Assembly (NCBI RefSeq): GCF_000757425.2
Contig: NZ_JPKR02000003.1
Coordinates: forward strand, 1,795,868-1,859,867
DNA from: Tatumella morbirosei
Lineage (GTDB): Bacteria; Pseudomonadota; Gammaproteobacteria; Enterobacterales; Enterobacteriaceae
Direction: 5' to 3'
Length of the DNA: 64,000 bases
Below the pieces are notes generated by a model. That model did no database searches and had not been told where the DNA came from. It saw only the letters and a list, made by a program, of their open reading frames with translations. Positions 9,214-19,054 of this stretch are shown piece after piece. Both the position numbers and the translations under genes were made by a program. The number at the start of each line of letters is the position of its first letter. Position 1 is the first letter of the stretch.

Positions 9214-11535
9214 TTGAAAAGTAAGCGCAATATCTCTCCGGCATTTCCTGCCGTCGGCAAACTGGGCGTATTTGCAGGTTTGTGTGCAGGGCTTTCAGGG
9301 CCGGTAATCGCCGCCACTACACCAGCAACTTCAGATACCACGGCAGCGGCAACCAACCGCAATATCACTGCCAAAAAATCGGAACCCACTCTGGTGGTCA
9401 GTGCAGCATTACCTTCACTCTACCTGCCTAAAAGTTTGTCAGACCCGAAATTTACCCGGCCACTGGCAGATACCACACGTACAGTCACGGTGATCCCTGA
9501 AAAAGTGATTCAGGAACAGCATGCCACCACGCTGACCGATGCCCTGAAAAACGTCGCCGGTGCAGGGGCTTTCTTTGCCGGAGAGAACGGTAGTACCTCG
9601 ACCGGGGATGCTATCTATATGCGCGGCGTCGACACCTCGAACAGTATTTATGTCGATGGCATTCGTGATATCAGTTCCACCACCCGTGATACCTTTAATA
9701 CGCAGAGTGTGGAGGTGATTAAAGGCCCTTCAGGATCGGATTATGGCCGCAGCGCGCCATCGGGGTCGATCAACATGATCACTAAACAACCGACGCTGGA
9801 TACCAGTCTTGATGGTTCGGTCAGTTATGGCAGCGGTTCTGAGCGCCGTGCCACTCTCGACTATAATCAGATGATTAGCGATAACAGCGCGTTTCGCGTC
9901 AATATGATGGGGGACAAGGGGAACGACCGGACCCGTAATAACATCAACCATGAAAAATATGGTATTGCTCCTTCACTGGCGTTCGGGCTGGATACGCCAA
10001 CCCGTTTGTATCTCAATTACTTCCACCTTCATCAGCGTGGTACACCGGATGGCGGTGTTCCGACCATCGGCCTGCCAGGTTACACCGCACCTACAGGATT
10101 CGAAGCATTAAACAGTAGCGGAAAAGTGAACCCGCATAACTATTACGGCACCCATTCTGACTTCAGCAATGCCACCACGGATACCGCCACTCTGCGCTTT
10201 GAGCATGACTTATCAGACAGCACCACTATCAGGAATACCACCCGCTGGTCAGAAACCAAACAGAAATATTTACTGTCAGCATTTATGGGTGTCACTGCCA
10301 GCACCTCAGATAATCCGGATGACTGGACATTGTCGCGACTGATCAACACCAAAGACGTAGTCAATAAAATACTGACCAACCAGACGAACCTGACATCGAA
10401 ATTTTATACCGGTTCAGTTGGGCATGATATCAGTACAGGGGTTGAATTTACCCGTGAAACCCAGACCACCTATGGCCTGAATGCGCTGACCGCCCCGGCC
10501 GTTAACATCTATTCCCCTGACAGTAATGTCTCCATTGGGGGATTGAGTCCGAACGGCGCTAATGCCAATGGTTCCACCAATACTTTCGGTATCTATGCCT
10601 TCGATACGCTACAGATTACCTCAGATTTCGAGCTGAACGGTGGCATCAGGCTGGACAGCTATCATACCGAATATGACTCATCGACTGCCTGTGGCGGAAC
10701 CGGACGCGGCGCCATCACCTGCCCTGCCGGTGATCCTAAAGGCACTCCGGTGACAACTGTCGATACCACTAAACATGGTAATCTGTTTAACTGGAAAGCC
10801 GGCGCGCTGTATCACCTGACACGTCAGGGCAACGTTTATGTTAACTACGGTGTTTCACAACAACCGCCGGGCGGAAGTAACTTCCAGTTGGCTGACGGAG
10901 GCACCGGTAACAGCGCCAACCGTACGGACTTCCAGCCACAGAAAGCGCAAACCGCAGAACTGGGGACTAAATGGAGCCTGTTGAATGATACGCTGCTGCT
11001 GAGCGGCGCACTGTTCCGGACCGATATTAAAAATGAAGTCAGCCAGGACGCCTCGACCCTTGAATATGTTCAGACCGGTCGTAAACGGGTTCAGGGTTAT
11101 GAACTGACCGCCAGCGGCGATATTACCCGCGACTGGCATGTAATGTTAGGCTATACCCTGCAGAATGCTAAGGTAGAGGAAGGAGCTGCTGTCAGCAATG
11201 ACGGTTCCAGTGCTCTGAGCTATACCCCGAAACATGCTTTCACCTCATGGACCACTTACCAGATAACTAATGATCTGATCGCAGGCGCCGGTGCCCGTTA
11301 CATTGGCAGTATGCATCGTGGCACTGACGGGGCTGTAGGTACGCCGAATAAAGTAGACAGTTACTGGGTCGCAGATGCTATGGCCGGCTACAAAGTGAAT
11401 AACAATCTTGACCTGCAACTGAATGTCTATAATGTTTTCAACAAGCATTATGTTTCATCGATTAACAAGAGTGGCTATCGCTACTTCCCGGGGGCTGAGC
11501 GCAGCTGGATGCTGACCGCAAACGTCCACTTCTGA
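9214..11535 (+). CDS. fiu: TonB-dependent catecholate siderophore receptor Fiu
   Basis: Outer-membrane receptor of the Fiu type, importing ferric catecholates. I place the start at TTG 9214: an AAGGAT ribosome site lies just upstream, and the in-frame ATG at 9163 would put the Fur box inside the coding region. The mature start follows a signal peptide ending near GPVIA. The plug contains [39 protein letters not shown] and VEVIKGPSG; the barrel ends in [10 protein letters not shown] with a C-terminal Phe. E. coli Fiu matches throughout, including the [16 protein letters not shown] loop with its Cys pair. Followed by a terminator and piuC. Confidence 0.93.
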   Translation: MKSKRNISPAFPAVGKLGVFAGLCAGLSGPVIAATTPATSDTTAAATNRNITAKKSEPTLVVSAALPSLYLPKSLSDPKFTRPLADTTRTVTVIPEKVIQEQHATTLTDALKNVAGAGAFFAGENGSTSTGDAIYMRGVDTSNSIYVDGIRDISSTTRDTFNTQSVEVIKGPSGSDYGRSAPSGSINMITKQPTLDTSLDGSVSYGSGSERRATLDYNQMISDNSAFRVNMMGDKGNDRTRNNINHEKYGIAPSLAFGLDTPTRLYLNYFHLHQRGTPDGGVPTIGLPGYTAPTGFEALNSSGKVNPHNYYGTHSDFSNATTDTATLRFEHDLSDSTTIRNTTRWSETKQKYLLSAFMGVTASTSDNPDDWTLSRLINTKDVVNKILTNQTNLTSKFYTGSVGHDISTGVEFTRETQTTYGLNALTAPAVNIYSPDSNVSIGGLSPNGANANGSTNTFGIYAFDTLQITSDFELNGGIRLDSYHTEYDSSTACGGTGRGAITCPAGDPKGTPVTTVDTTKHGNLFNWKAGALYHLTRQGNVYVNYGVSQQPPGGSNFQLADGGTGNSANRTDFQPQKAQTAELGTKWSLLNDTLLLSGALFRTDIKNEVSQDASTLEYVQTGRKRVQGYELTASGDITRDWHVMLGYTLQNAKVEEGAAVSNDGSSALSYTPKHAFTSWTTYQITNDLIAGAGARYIGSMHRGTDGAVGTPNKVDSYWVADAMAGYKVNNNLDLQLNVYNVFNKHYVSSINKSGYRYFPGAERSWMLTANVHF

Positions 11536-11544
11536 GCCTATTCA

Positions 11545-11570
11545 CGCCGCAGGGATCTGCGGCGTTTTTT
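11545..11570 (+). terminator. Rho-independent terminator after fiu
   Basis: An 8-bp stem CGCCGCAG/CTGCGGCG with a GGAT loop is followed by six T. It lies 9 bp past the fiu stop and 15 bp before piuC, so piuC may be read by partial read-through or from its own promoter. Confidence 0.85.
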
Positions 11571-11584
11571 CAGGAATTACCGCT

Positions 11585-12259
11585 ATGATGCAACAAATTT
11601 CGGGTCTGTTGAGCAAACAGGAAGTTCGGCAGGTACTCGATAAACTGTCACAATGCCGTTGGGTGGATGGTCGGGCGACTACCGGCACCCAGGGTGCCCG
11701 GGTCAAAGCCAACCAGCAGGTTGATACCCAAAGCGAAGAGTGGCAGGAACTGCAGCAGTATCTGCTGAATATTCTCAACAGTCATCCTCAGTTCTTTTCG
11801 GCAACCCTGCCGGTGAACATCTCCAGCCCGTTATTTAACCGTTACAGTGACGGTGGGACCTATGGTTTTCATGTCGATGGTGCGGTGAGGCGCGAAGGCA
11901 ATGAGTGGCTGAGAACAGATATTTCAGCCACGTTGTTTCTGACCGAACCCGACAGCTATGAAGGCGGAGAGTTGATTATTCAGGACACCTATGGCCAGCA
12001 TAGTGTCAAACTTCCTGCCGGGGATATGATCCTATACCCTTCCAGTAGCCTGCATTGTGTAACTCCAGTGACCCGGGGAGAACGGGTAGCTTCATTTATG
12101 TGGATACAGTCGATGATCCGCGATGACAAAAAACGAGCCATGCTGATCTCTCTCGACGAAAACATTCAGGAACTGAATCAGCAGCCCCGGTCAGAGGAAG
12201 TTTCTATGTCACTGCTGAACCTCTACCATAATCTGCTCAGAGAATGGAGCGGGCAGTAA
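11585..12259 (+). CDS. piuC: Fe(II)/2-oxoglutarate-dependent dioxygenase PiuC/YbiX
   Basis: A 224-residue PKHD-type hydroxylase (E. coli YbiX is 225). The iron ligands are visible: His96 and Asp98 in GFHVDGAVR and His157 in [10 protein letters not shown], with the 2-oxoglutarate Arg in [13 protein letters not shown]. Genes of this family sit next to catecholate receptors (fiu-ybiX in E. coli, piuA-piuC in Pseudomonas) and are iron-repressed, but the substrate is not established. Here it follows fiu by 50 bp, across a terminator. The opening [10 protein letters not shown] is typical of the family. Confidence 0.92.
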   Translation: MMQQISGLLSKQEVRQVLDKLSQCRWVDGRATTGTQGARVKANQQVDTQSEEWQELQQYLLNILNSHPQFFSATLPVNISSPLFNRYSDGGTYGFHVDGAVRREGNEWLRTDISATLFLTEPDSYEGGELIIQDTYGQHSVKLPAGDMILYPSSSLHCVTPVTRGERVASFMWIQSMIRDDKKRAMLISLDENIQELNQQPRSEEVSMSLLNLYHNLLREWSGQ

Positions 12260-12378
12260 GCCCACCCCGCTTAGCTGCCAGGCAGAAATAACCGGCGTCG
12301 GAATTCTGCCGGAGGCTGTTGTCACTTTTCTCAGCATGTTATGTTGTTGCTTTGTTCCAGGCTATCAGGCAAACCAGA

Positions 12379-13479
12379 ATGACAAAACAACGCGTAGGAA
12401 TTATTTTTGGCGGGAAATCGGCTGAACATGAAGTCTCTTTACAGTCAGCCAAAAACATCATTGATGCTATTGATAAAACAAAATTTGAAGTTGTACTTCT
12501 GGGGATTGATAAGCAGGGACACTGGCAGATTAATCAGCAGTCTGACTTCCTGCTCAATGCGAACGACCCGCAGCATATTGCCCTGAACCCTTCTGCTCAA
12601 CAGTTGGCTCTTATCCCGGGCCAACAGCAACAACAATTAGTTGACCGGCAGCAGTCATCTCCGGTGCCTCAGGTCGATATCATTTTCCCTATTGTCCACG
12701 GGACTCTGGGTGAAGACGGCTCCCTGCAGGGATTACTGCGGATGGCCAATCTGCCGTTTGTCGGTTCCGGGGTATTAGGTTCAGCCGTGAGTATGGATAA
12801 AGATGTCGCCAAGCGCTTGCTGCGTGATGCCGGACTGCTGGTCGCACCATTTATCAGCCTGACCCGCGCCCGTTTGGCAGAATTCAGCCCTGAACAGGCT
12901 ATCGAACAGCTGGGACTGCCGCTGTTTGTCAAACCGGCCAATCAGGGATCATCGGTAGGTGTCAGCAAAGTCCGTAGCCCGGAAGAACTGTTACCAGCAC
13001 TGCAGGATGCATTCCGTTATGATCGCAAAGTATTGATCGAAAAGGCGATTGTTGGCCGGGAAATTGAGTGTGCGGTATTAGGTAATGACTCACCCCAGGC
13101 CAGCCATTGCGGAGAGATTGTTCTTAGTGACGAGTTCTATTCTTACCAGACCAAATACATTAACGAAAAAGGGGCTCAGGTCGTGGTACCGGCGCAGCTG
13201 GATCCGCAAACCGATGAACGCATCCGCCAGGTAGCCTTACAGGCATACCAGGCGCTGGAATGTTGCGGCATGGCCCGGGTGGACGTTTTCCTGACCGCCG
13301 ACCAACAGATTATCATCAATGAAATTAACACGCTGCCAGGATTCACCAATATCAGTATGTATCCAAAACTCTGGCAAGCCAGTGGCCTGGGATACAGTGA
13401 TCTGATTACCCGGCTGATTGAACTGGCGCAGGAACGCTATCAGCAGGACCAGAGAATGACAGATTCTTTCGACCATTGA
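12379..13479 (+). CDS. ddlA: D-alanine--D-alanine ligase A
   Basis: A 366-residue ATP-grasp ligase that makes D-Ala-D-Ala for peptidoglycan precursors in the cytoplasm. I start at ATG 12379 ([20 protein letters not shown]), the position matching E. coli DdlA; an upstream in-frame ATG at 12319 would add 20 unrelated residues. Visible motifs are the [12 protein letters not shown] segment, [16 protein letters not shown] for ATP binding, and the metal/substrate loop [18 protein letters not shown] near the C-terminus. It is a single-gene unit that converges on a diguanylate cyclase. Confidence 0.95.
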   Translation: MTKQRVGIIFGGKSAEHEVSLQSAKNIIDAIDKTKFEVVLLGIDKQGHWQINQQSDFLLNANDPQHIALNPSAQQLALIPGQQQQQLVDRQQSSPVPQVDIIFPIVHGTLGEDGSLQGLLRMANLPFVGSGVLGSAVSMDKDVAKRLLRDAGLLVAPFISLTRARLAEFSPEQAIEQLGLPLFVKPANQGSSVGVSKVRSPEELLPALQDAFRYDRKVLIEKAIVGREIECAVLGNDSPQASHCGEIVLSDEFYSYQTKYINEKGAQVVVPAQLDPQTDERIRQVALQAYQALECCGMARVDVFLTADQQIIINEINTLPGFTNISMYPKLWQASGLGYSDLITRLIELAQERYQQDQRMTDSFDH

Positions 13480-13487
13480 GTCTGTAT

Positions 13488-13518
13488 CCGCCTGGCGGGT
13501 ACTAGTCCAGCCAGGCGG
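13488..13518. terminator. Hairpin between ddlA and the diguanylate cyclase gene
   Basis: A 9-bp stem CCGCCTGGC/GCCAGGCGG with a 13-base loop overlaps the end of the convergent cyclase gene. There is no T-tract, so it is a weak or bidirectional terminator at best. Confidence 0.5.
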
Positions 13519-14899
13519 GTGACGTCTGATTACGCCCACCCCGTTTTGACACATACAGGTTTCGGTCCGCCGTACTGATCAGCCGATTCATCACTGATAC
13601 CCAGTTGCTGTCTTCACTTCCCGCCGGTTCCAGAGCAGTACCAATACTCACCGAAACCGCAACCTCTGTTCCCTGAATGATAAAATTTTGGTCCGAAACC
13701 ACTTTACGTACGGACTCAGCTTGCTGGTAGATTTCAGCCGCGTCGGTATCGAACAGTACAATGGCAAATTCTTCTCCGCCAAAACGTGAGATCCGGCACT
13801 GCTCACCCAATAGCGTGACCAGACGTCGACTCATTTCCCGTAACACATGGTCACCTTCATCATGACCAAAATTGTCGTTAATGGATTTGAAGAAATCGAT
13901 ATCCAGCAGAATCAGTCCCATGGGCTTTTTCTGCCGGAACGGCTCACTCACCAGGCTGTCAAACAGACCGGAACGAGACAGCAGCTGGGTCAGAAAATCA
14001 TAATTGGCCCGGATAGCCAGCTGACGGTTGAGGCTGCGTATTGAATCCATGCTCACTGCAACCATGTACGGGGTCAGTGCCAGCGCGGCAATACCCAACC
14101 GCACCGAAATCAATGGCGTCACCTCTGATGGCATAAACCCGGTACCGACAGTAATAATATTCAGATATATCAGCATGATTTCTACAACACCAATCATGCA
14201 GGTAATCAGACATACCGCAGACACCGGCAGTACCAGAGCACACCAGATAAGCCCTGGCAGTGGCAGCGTCAGGCTACCCGGGCCCCCTAACGATATCGAT
14301 GCCAGGAGCAACAATGCCACGGCAATCACCGGCAGTACTGACGTGAACCGCCACTGATAACTATTTTTCCGGCCAATCGTCAGTATCAAAGGCAGCAGCA
14401 ATAATCCGGTAGAAAACTGTTCACTGCTCCACGCGCCCACCGCACTAAAAAATGCCAGTCCGCTGTTCACATTCGGCGAAGCCATCACCCCCCAGGTGGC
14501 TGATACCAGTGCAGCCAGCAGACACACCGGAAAAATAATCATCACATTGGTGATGCTGGTCTTCCCGGAATTGAAAGAAGGGAGACGATTCAGCAGAACA
14601 GCCGTAATCATAATAAACAGGATATTGGCAAAATTAATGGTGAAAGCTTCTTTTGCCCAGCCAGAAAAAAGTAGATCATTCGCCACCATACCGGCATAAC
14701 AAAACAGATAGTTCAGCGGCGTATGCAACCAGGGTTTACGGATAAACAGTCCTGCAATCACTGCGTTTACAATCCAAAACAGCGACAACACCATCGGTAA
14801 CCGGAGGTGACTGCCTAAGGCAGACAACAGAGCGGAGATAAGCAACAGAATGATACCGTTCTGTATCATTCTGTTTTGTTTAAAAAGCCGAAACGTCAT
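13502..14899 (-). CDS. Membrane-bound diguanylate cyclase (MASE-like sensor plus GGDEF domain)
   Basis: A 465-residue protein. Residues about 10-300 form eight or more hydrophobic helices resembling a MASE-type integral membrane sensor. The C-terminal about 165 residues are a GGDEF domain opening with DFLTQLLSRSG. The active-site loop reads RFGGEEF with metal-binding LLDIDFFKSIND upstream, so c-di-GMP synthesis is expected. The allosteric inhibition site (RxxD, five residues before GGEEF) is replaced by GEQC, so product inhibition at the I-site should be lost. It is transcribed alone toward ddlA. The signal sensed is unknown. I keep ATG 14899; Met11 is an alternative. Confidence 0.85.
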   Translation of the reverse strand: MTFRLFKQNRMIQNGIILLLISALLSALGSHLRLPMVLSLFWIVNAVIAGLFIRKPWLHTPLNYLFCYAGMVANDLLFSGWAKEAFTINFANILFIMITAVLLNRLPSFNSGKTSITNVMIIFPVCLLAALVSATWGVMASPNVNSGLAFFSAVGAWSSEQFSTGLLLLPLILTIGRKNSYQWRFTSVLPVIAVALLLLASISLGGPGSLTLPLPGLIWCALVLPVSAVCLITCMIGVVEIMLIYLNIITVGTGFMPSEVTPLISVRLGIAALALTPYMVAVSMDSIRSLNRQLAIRANYDFLTQLLSRSGLFDSLVSEPFRQKKPMGLILLDIDFFKSINDNFGHDEGDHVLREMSRRLVTLLGEQCRISRFGGEEFAIVLFDTDAAEIYQQAESVRKVVSDQNFIIQGTEVAVSVSIGTALEPAGSEDSNWVSVMNRLISTADRNLYVSKRGGRNQTSPAWLD

Positions 14900-15274
14900 T
14901 ACTTAATACCCCATGCTGCCGATCCTTTCACACTGCCCTCTGTCTGCCATCCCAAAAGGTAAGGCAGAGGATATTCAGATATGGCATCGCCGCTGACCGG
15001 ACAGGCAGCAGAAACTAATCATTCATTCAGGAAAGCATCACCTGGCTCACATATTGATTCGGCACTGGTGAATCTGCCGAAAAAATATGACATTTTCAGA
15101 GTTCCGGCGTCAGCTGTGATCGCCGTGATCCCCGGGATTTGGAATGCAGCAGAAGCTCTGGTTCTCAGAAATTTCCTGCTTTTGGCTATATTTTGGCAAA
15201 ATAACAGCAAATGACCAGCAATAATTAACAATTTTAATGGCACCTGGTGCGGTGCCAGGCTGAAGGGTCAGGGG
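14900..15274. other. Intergenic region without a supported gene
   Basis: The 375 bp between the cyclase start and the acid phosphatase stop hold no reading frame with recognisable features. A small hairpin GGCACC/GGTGCC at about 15239-15256 lies 19 bp past the phosphatase stop and may help terminate that leftward transcript. No clear promoter was identified for the cyclase. Confidence 0.5.
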
Positions 15275-16072
15275 TTACTTACCGTTCCACGCGCGTAAAT
15301 TTTGTTCCCGTACCTCAATCTTTTGCTGATCGCTCAGTTTATTGTATCCATCGGCCAGACCACTTTCCCAGTCTCCATATTCAGGATTTGGCAGGATAAT
15401 AAACCGGGTGCCAAACAGAGCATGGTTGGCGCTGACGAATGCCCGGCGCTGCGCATTATTTTTGTGCCAGGTCGCGCCCCCAAAGTCATTCAGGTTATCA
15501 CCGATGTACAGCACCACATTCTCTCCGGATTGTCTGATTTCATCAAACCGGGCCTGTTTGTTCGAGGTAGTGGTACTCAGACGCACAGTGTTGCTGTTCA
15601 CCCCGGGGAAACCCAGCGCATTCAGATTATCGACCGTAGCCTGATAATCCTTCTGGTCGCGATTAGAGACATAGAAGACTTTGCCACCATGGCTGTCCAC
15701 ATAACGGGCAAATTCTACGGCTCCCGGTATGGCCAGTGCCTGCCGGGCCCGGGTCCAGGTGGACCAGGTCGCATCGGTGAACGGCTGACCATTCTTCGCC
15801 TGCCACGCTGAATAAGCGCTGTTATCCAGCATGGTTTCATCCAGATCGACTATCACCGCTTTCGGTTTTCCGGTCAGAGAGGACGCGTTATCAAAGGCCA
15901 TTGTCGCTAAATTAAATGCCTGCCAGGTCAGGGCCTGATACTCTCCGGACTGCTGAGTCCAGTTCACTGCCGTCACCGTTTGATCATTGAGCCGCTGTTG
16001 TGCGTTGTCAGCACATCCTGTCAGCCCGAGAATGAATACGGCCGGTAACGTCATAAGCCAGCGTTTTTGCAT
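15275..16072 (-). CDS. 5'-nucleotidase, lipoprotein e(P4) family (class C acid phosphatase)
   Basis: A 265-residue lipoprotein of the HAD-type DDDD acid phosphatases. Start ATG 16072 has AAGAGG about 7 bases upstream. The frame is open a further 132 codons, but that part has no signal peptide and overlaps the divergent gene. The lipobox is LGLTGC with Cys20. Catalytic VDLDETMLDN (residues about 72-81) and YIGDNLNDFGG are both intact, and the segment VNWTQQSGEYQAL matches Haemophilus e(P4), which dephosphorylates nucleotides such as NMN and AMP at the outer membrane to allow nucleoside uptake. It is divergent from the pgeF-like gene. Confidence 0.88.
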   Translation of the reverse strand: MQKRWLMTLPAVFILGLTGCADNAQQRLNDQTVTAVNWTQQSGEYQALTWQAFNLATMAFDNASSLTGKPKAVIVDLDETMLDNSAYSAWQAKNGQPFTDATWSTWTRARQALAIPGAVEFARYVDSHGGKVFYVSNRDQKDYQATVDNLNALGFPGVNSNTVRLSTTTSNKQARFDEIRQSGENVVLYIGDNLNDFGGATWHKNNAQRRAFVSANHALFGTRFIILPNPEYGDWESGLADGYNKLSDQQKIEVREQNLRAWNGK

Positions 16073-16183
16073 CGGATATCCTCTTGTTATGCCAAAGTTA
16101 TCAGGAGTTGACCCCGTGATGACTATCGCAGTATCTTCACCGAAAATGCAACTCCGGATGCACTTCTGACACAGGAAATACTT

Positions 16184-16909
16184 ATGCCTCTTACCGCTAC
16201 TGACGGCCTGCGATCCCCATTGCTTGACTCTCTGGGGTGGGTCAGCCACCAGTTTCTGCCTGCCGGTGTTCGTCCTCCGGAAAATACCGCCTATGGTATT
16301 CAGCGACATACGACGAATGTACTGTCCGCGGAACAAAACTTTCCGCCGAAACAGGTAGTCTCCGATGCGCTGATTAGCTACGACCACCAGCCGGTGGCAG
16401 TATATACCGCAGATTGCCTGCCGGTACTGATTGCTTCTCCGCTGACCCGTCAGGTGGCGGCCGTGCATGCCGGACTCAAGGGAACGTTAGCCGGGGTTCT
16501 TCAGCAAACCTTGCATCAGTTGAGGCAACAGGGTGCTCCGTCTGACAGTTTATTTATTGCCATTGGTCCCGCCATCGGCCCCTGCTGCTATCAACTCGGT
16601 ATGCCGTTACTGGCAGAAATGGAAGAAAACCCACGGGTGAACGGTGCCATTCCCTGGTACCCGCAGCCCCCCACAAACCCGAACGCTGTGCGCGACTGTG
16701 CCCCACAATCTTTCCCTGCCCTGTGGCTGGATTTACCCGGGCTGGCACGACAGATGCTTACCCACGAAGGAGTCCCCGACACACAGATAGAGTGCCTGCA
16801 GCATTGCACTTACTGCATGGCGGAAAGTGGGGCCAGCTACCGGCGTAATACCCACACCGGAGAGGGATACCATCTGAGGTTTTCCTGGATTGCGGCCAAC
16901 CCGGGCTGA
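16184..16909 (+). CDS. PgeF/YfiH-like multicopper-polyphenol oxidoreductase fold protein (DUF152), divergent
   Basis: A 241-residue member of the YfiH/PgeF family, whose studied members act as zinc-dependent purine nucleoside phosphorylase/adenosine deaminase and in cell-wall precursor quality control. The three metal ligands are visible: His42 in IQRHTT, Cys78 in YTADCLPVL and His95 in AAVHAGLKG. Each is about 29 residues earlier than in E. coli YfiH, so the N-terminus is short. The family's AGWRG is AGLKG here, while GASYRRN near the C-terminus is kept. A good ribosome site (ACAGGAA) supports the start. These differences suggest a paralogue rather than the housekeeping PgeF, which in E. coli lies beside clpB. 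Confidence 0.7.
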   Translation: MPLTATDGLRSPLLDSLGWVSHQFLPAGVRPPENTAYGIQRHTTNVLSAEQNFPPKQVVSDALISYDHQPVAVYTADCLPVLIASPLTRQVAAVHAGLKGTLAGVLQQTLHQLRQQGAPSDSLFIAIGPAIGPCCYQLGMPLLAEMEENPRVNGAIPWYPQPPTNPNAVRDCAPQSFPALWLDLPGLARQMLTHEGVPDTQIECLQHCTYCMAESGASYRRNTHTGEGYHLRFSWIAANPG

Positions 16910-17018
16910 TCCACCGAAGTTATTTGATTCTGCTCACAACTCACGGCCGAAGTAGTAGGATTCTGCGACAACCGGACTATGGTTAACTCATCCGACCACT
17001 TGTCTGTGAGTGATGATT

Positions 17019-19054
17019 ATGGTGGAAGCTGTCTCACTACTCTTTCAGCCACTGGAGCTGGGATTTACCCGGCTTAATAACCGTTTTTTGATGGGCTCCA
17101 TGCATACCGGTCTGGAAGAGCATCCGCAAGGCGCGCAACGACTGGCTGCATTCTATGCAGAGCGCGCCAGGGCTGGCGTCGCTTTAATAGTCACCGGGGG
17201 CATCGCCCCTTGTGCCGAGGGCCGGATTAATCCGCATTCTGCCTGCCTGACCAATGAAGATGAAGCCCGCTGGCATCAGCCAGTCACCACTGCGGTTCAC
17301 CAGACGGGGGGAAAATTGTATTACAAATCCTGCATGCGGGACGTTACAGTTATCAGCCCTCGCTGGTAGCGCCTTCCGCGCTGAAAGCACCGATTAATCC
17401 TTACACTCCCGCAGAAATGAGTGATGAGGCGATTACCCGTACGATTAACAGTTATGCCCGTTGTGCGCAACTGGCACGCCAGGCAGGTTATGACGGTGTG
17501 GAAATCATGGGCTCCGAAGGTTACCTGATCAATCAGTTTCTGGCTCCGGCGACCAATCAACGTCAGGATCGCTTTGGGAAAACAGCCCGTGGCAGGATGC
17601 GTTTCGCCCTTAACATTCTTAAAGCTGTTCGCAAAGCGACCGGCGATGACTTTATTATCATCTTTCGTATTTCGATGATTGATCTGGTGGAACAAGGCTG
17701 CCGGACGGAAGAAACCCTGCTGTTGGCACGCCTGTTGGAACGCAATGGTGTCACCATGCTCAACACTGGGATTGGCTGGCACGAATCGCAAATTCCGACC
17801 ATTGCCGCTGTCGTTCCCCGGGCAGCCTTTACCTGGCTGGCCGCAGAACTGCGCCGCCACGTCAGTGTCCCGGTAATAGCCACTAACCGGATTAATGACC
17901 CGCAACTGGCGGCACAACTGCTGGCTAAGGGGTATGCCGATATGATCTCCATGGCCAGACCCTTTCTGGCCGATGCCCGGTTCGTCGAAAAAACCCGACA
18001 ACAGCAATTCCAGCAAATCAATACCTGCATTGCCTGTAATCAGGCCTGTCTGGATAACGTGTTTGCCGGAAAAATCACCTCCTGCCTGGTCAATCCGCGC
18101 GCCTGCCATGAAACCGAAATGCCGGTCTTAGCGGCGCCTTACCCGAAAAAACTGGCGGTAGTCGGAGCCGGTCCCGCCGGGATGGCCTTTGCTTTGAATG
18201 CGGCTCAACGCGGGCATCAGGTCACTCTGTTCGATGCCGGTGCTGACATCGGGGGACAGCTACTGCTGGCCAGCCAGATCCCCGGAAAGCATGAGTTCAA
18301 CGAGACACTCCGTTATTTTCGTTATCAGCTGGCGGCCAGCGGTGTGGAAATTCGGACCCGTATTACCGTCACTCCGGCGCTGTTGTCAGGGTTCGATGAA
18401 TTGATCCTCGCGACCGGAATACATCCAAAGATGCCCGCGATACCCGGCATCGGCCACCCGTCAGTCGTGAGCTGGATCCAGGTATTGCAGGAAAAGGTGC
18501 CGCTAGGTCAACGGGTCGCAGTGATCGGTGCCGGTGGAATTGGGGTAGATATCGCGTTATATCTCAGTGAGCCTGCGACTGCGACTGCGACTGCGCTGGC
18601 AGAAGAACAACAGCAGTTTTACCGACAGTGGGGAATCGATCCACAGCGCCAACAACGTGGCGGTCTGATCCGGCCGTTGCCGGCGAAATCTCCCCGCGAG
18701 GTGTGGCTCCTGCAACGCAGTGCTGCCACTCCCGGTCGGGGGCCGGGCAAAACCACCGGCTGGATCTCACGCATTAACCTGCAGGCAAATGGCGTGCGCC
18801 TGCTGGGTGGTGTGGATTACCGGTGTATTGATGATCAGGGTCTGCACATTAATTATCAGGGAAGTACGCAACTACTGCCGGTTGATACCATTATTATTTG
18901 TACCGGCCAGCAACCCTGTTCCACACTGGCAGAGCAACTGCGGTCAGCCGGAGAGCAACGACCTGTACATATACTGGCCGGAGATGGTCAGAATGCACAG
19001 ACAGATGCCCGCCAGGCCATTGCCTCCGCGACTGCACTGGCATTGCAGATTTAG
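17019..19054 (+). pseudogene. fadH: 2,4-dienoyl-CoA reductase FadH, split by a single-base frameshift
   Basis: NADPH-dependent 2,4-dienoyl-CoA reductase, needed for beta-oxidation of unsaturated fatty acids with even-numbered double bonds. The frame from 17019 encodes the start of the TIM barrel (LLFQPLELGF, RFLMGSMHTGLEEHP) and loses register at a G6A4 run (17306-17315), stopping at 17367-17369. One added base there restores AVHQTGGKIVLQILHAGRYS, and the second frame continues without interruption to 19054. The rest is intact: TGIGWHE, the Fe-S cysteines CIACNQACLDNVFAGK, the FAD motif VVGAGPAGMAFALNAA and NADPH motif VIGAGGIGVD. Either a recent pseudogene or a base-calling error in a homopolymer. 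Confidence 0.85.
18574..18596 (+). repeat. Hexanucleotide microsatellite inside fadH
   Basis: TGCGAC is repeated 3.8 times and encodes alternating Ala and Thr (EPATATATALAEE) at a surface loop where E. coli FadH has unrelated residues. The period is a multiple of three, so copy changes keep the frame. Confidence 0.8.

Noticed and set aside
16073..16468. N-terminal extension of the acid phosphatase frame by 132 codons
   Set aside because: It overlaps the divergent PgeF-like gene, has no signal peptide, and the lipoprotein start at 16072 has a good ribosome site.
17321..18109. A 262-codon open frame antisense to fadH
   Set aside because: It mirrors the strong codon pattern of fadH, has no recognisable domain and no ribosome site.
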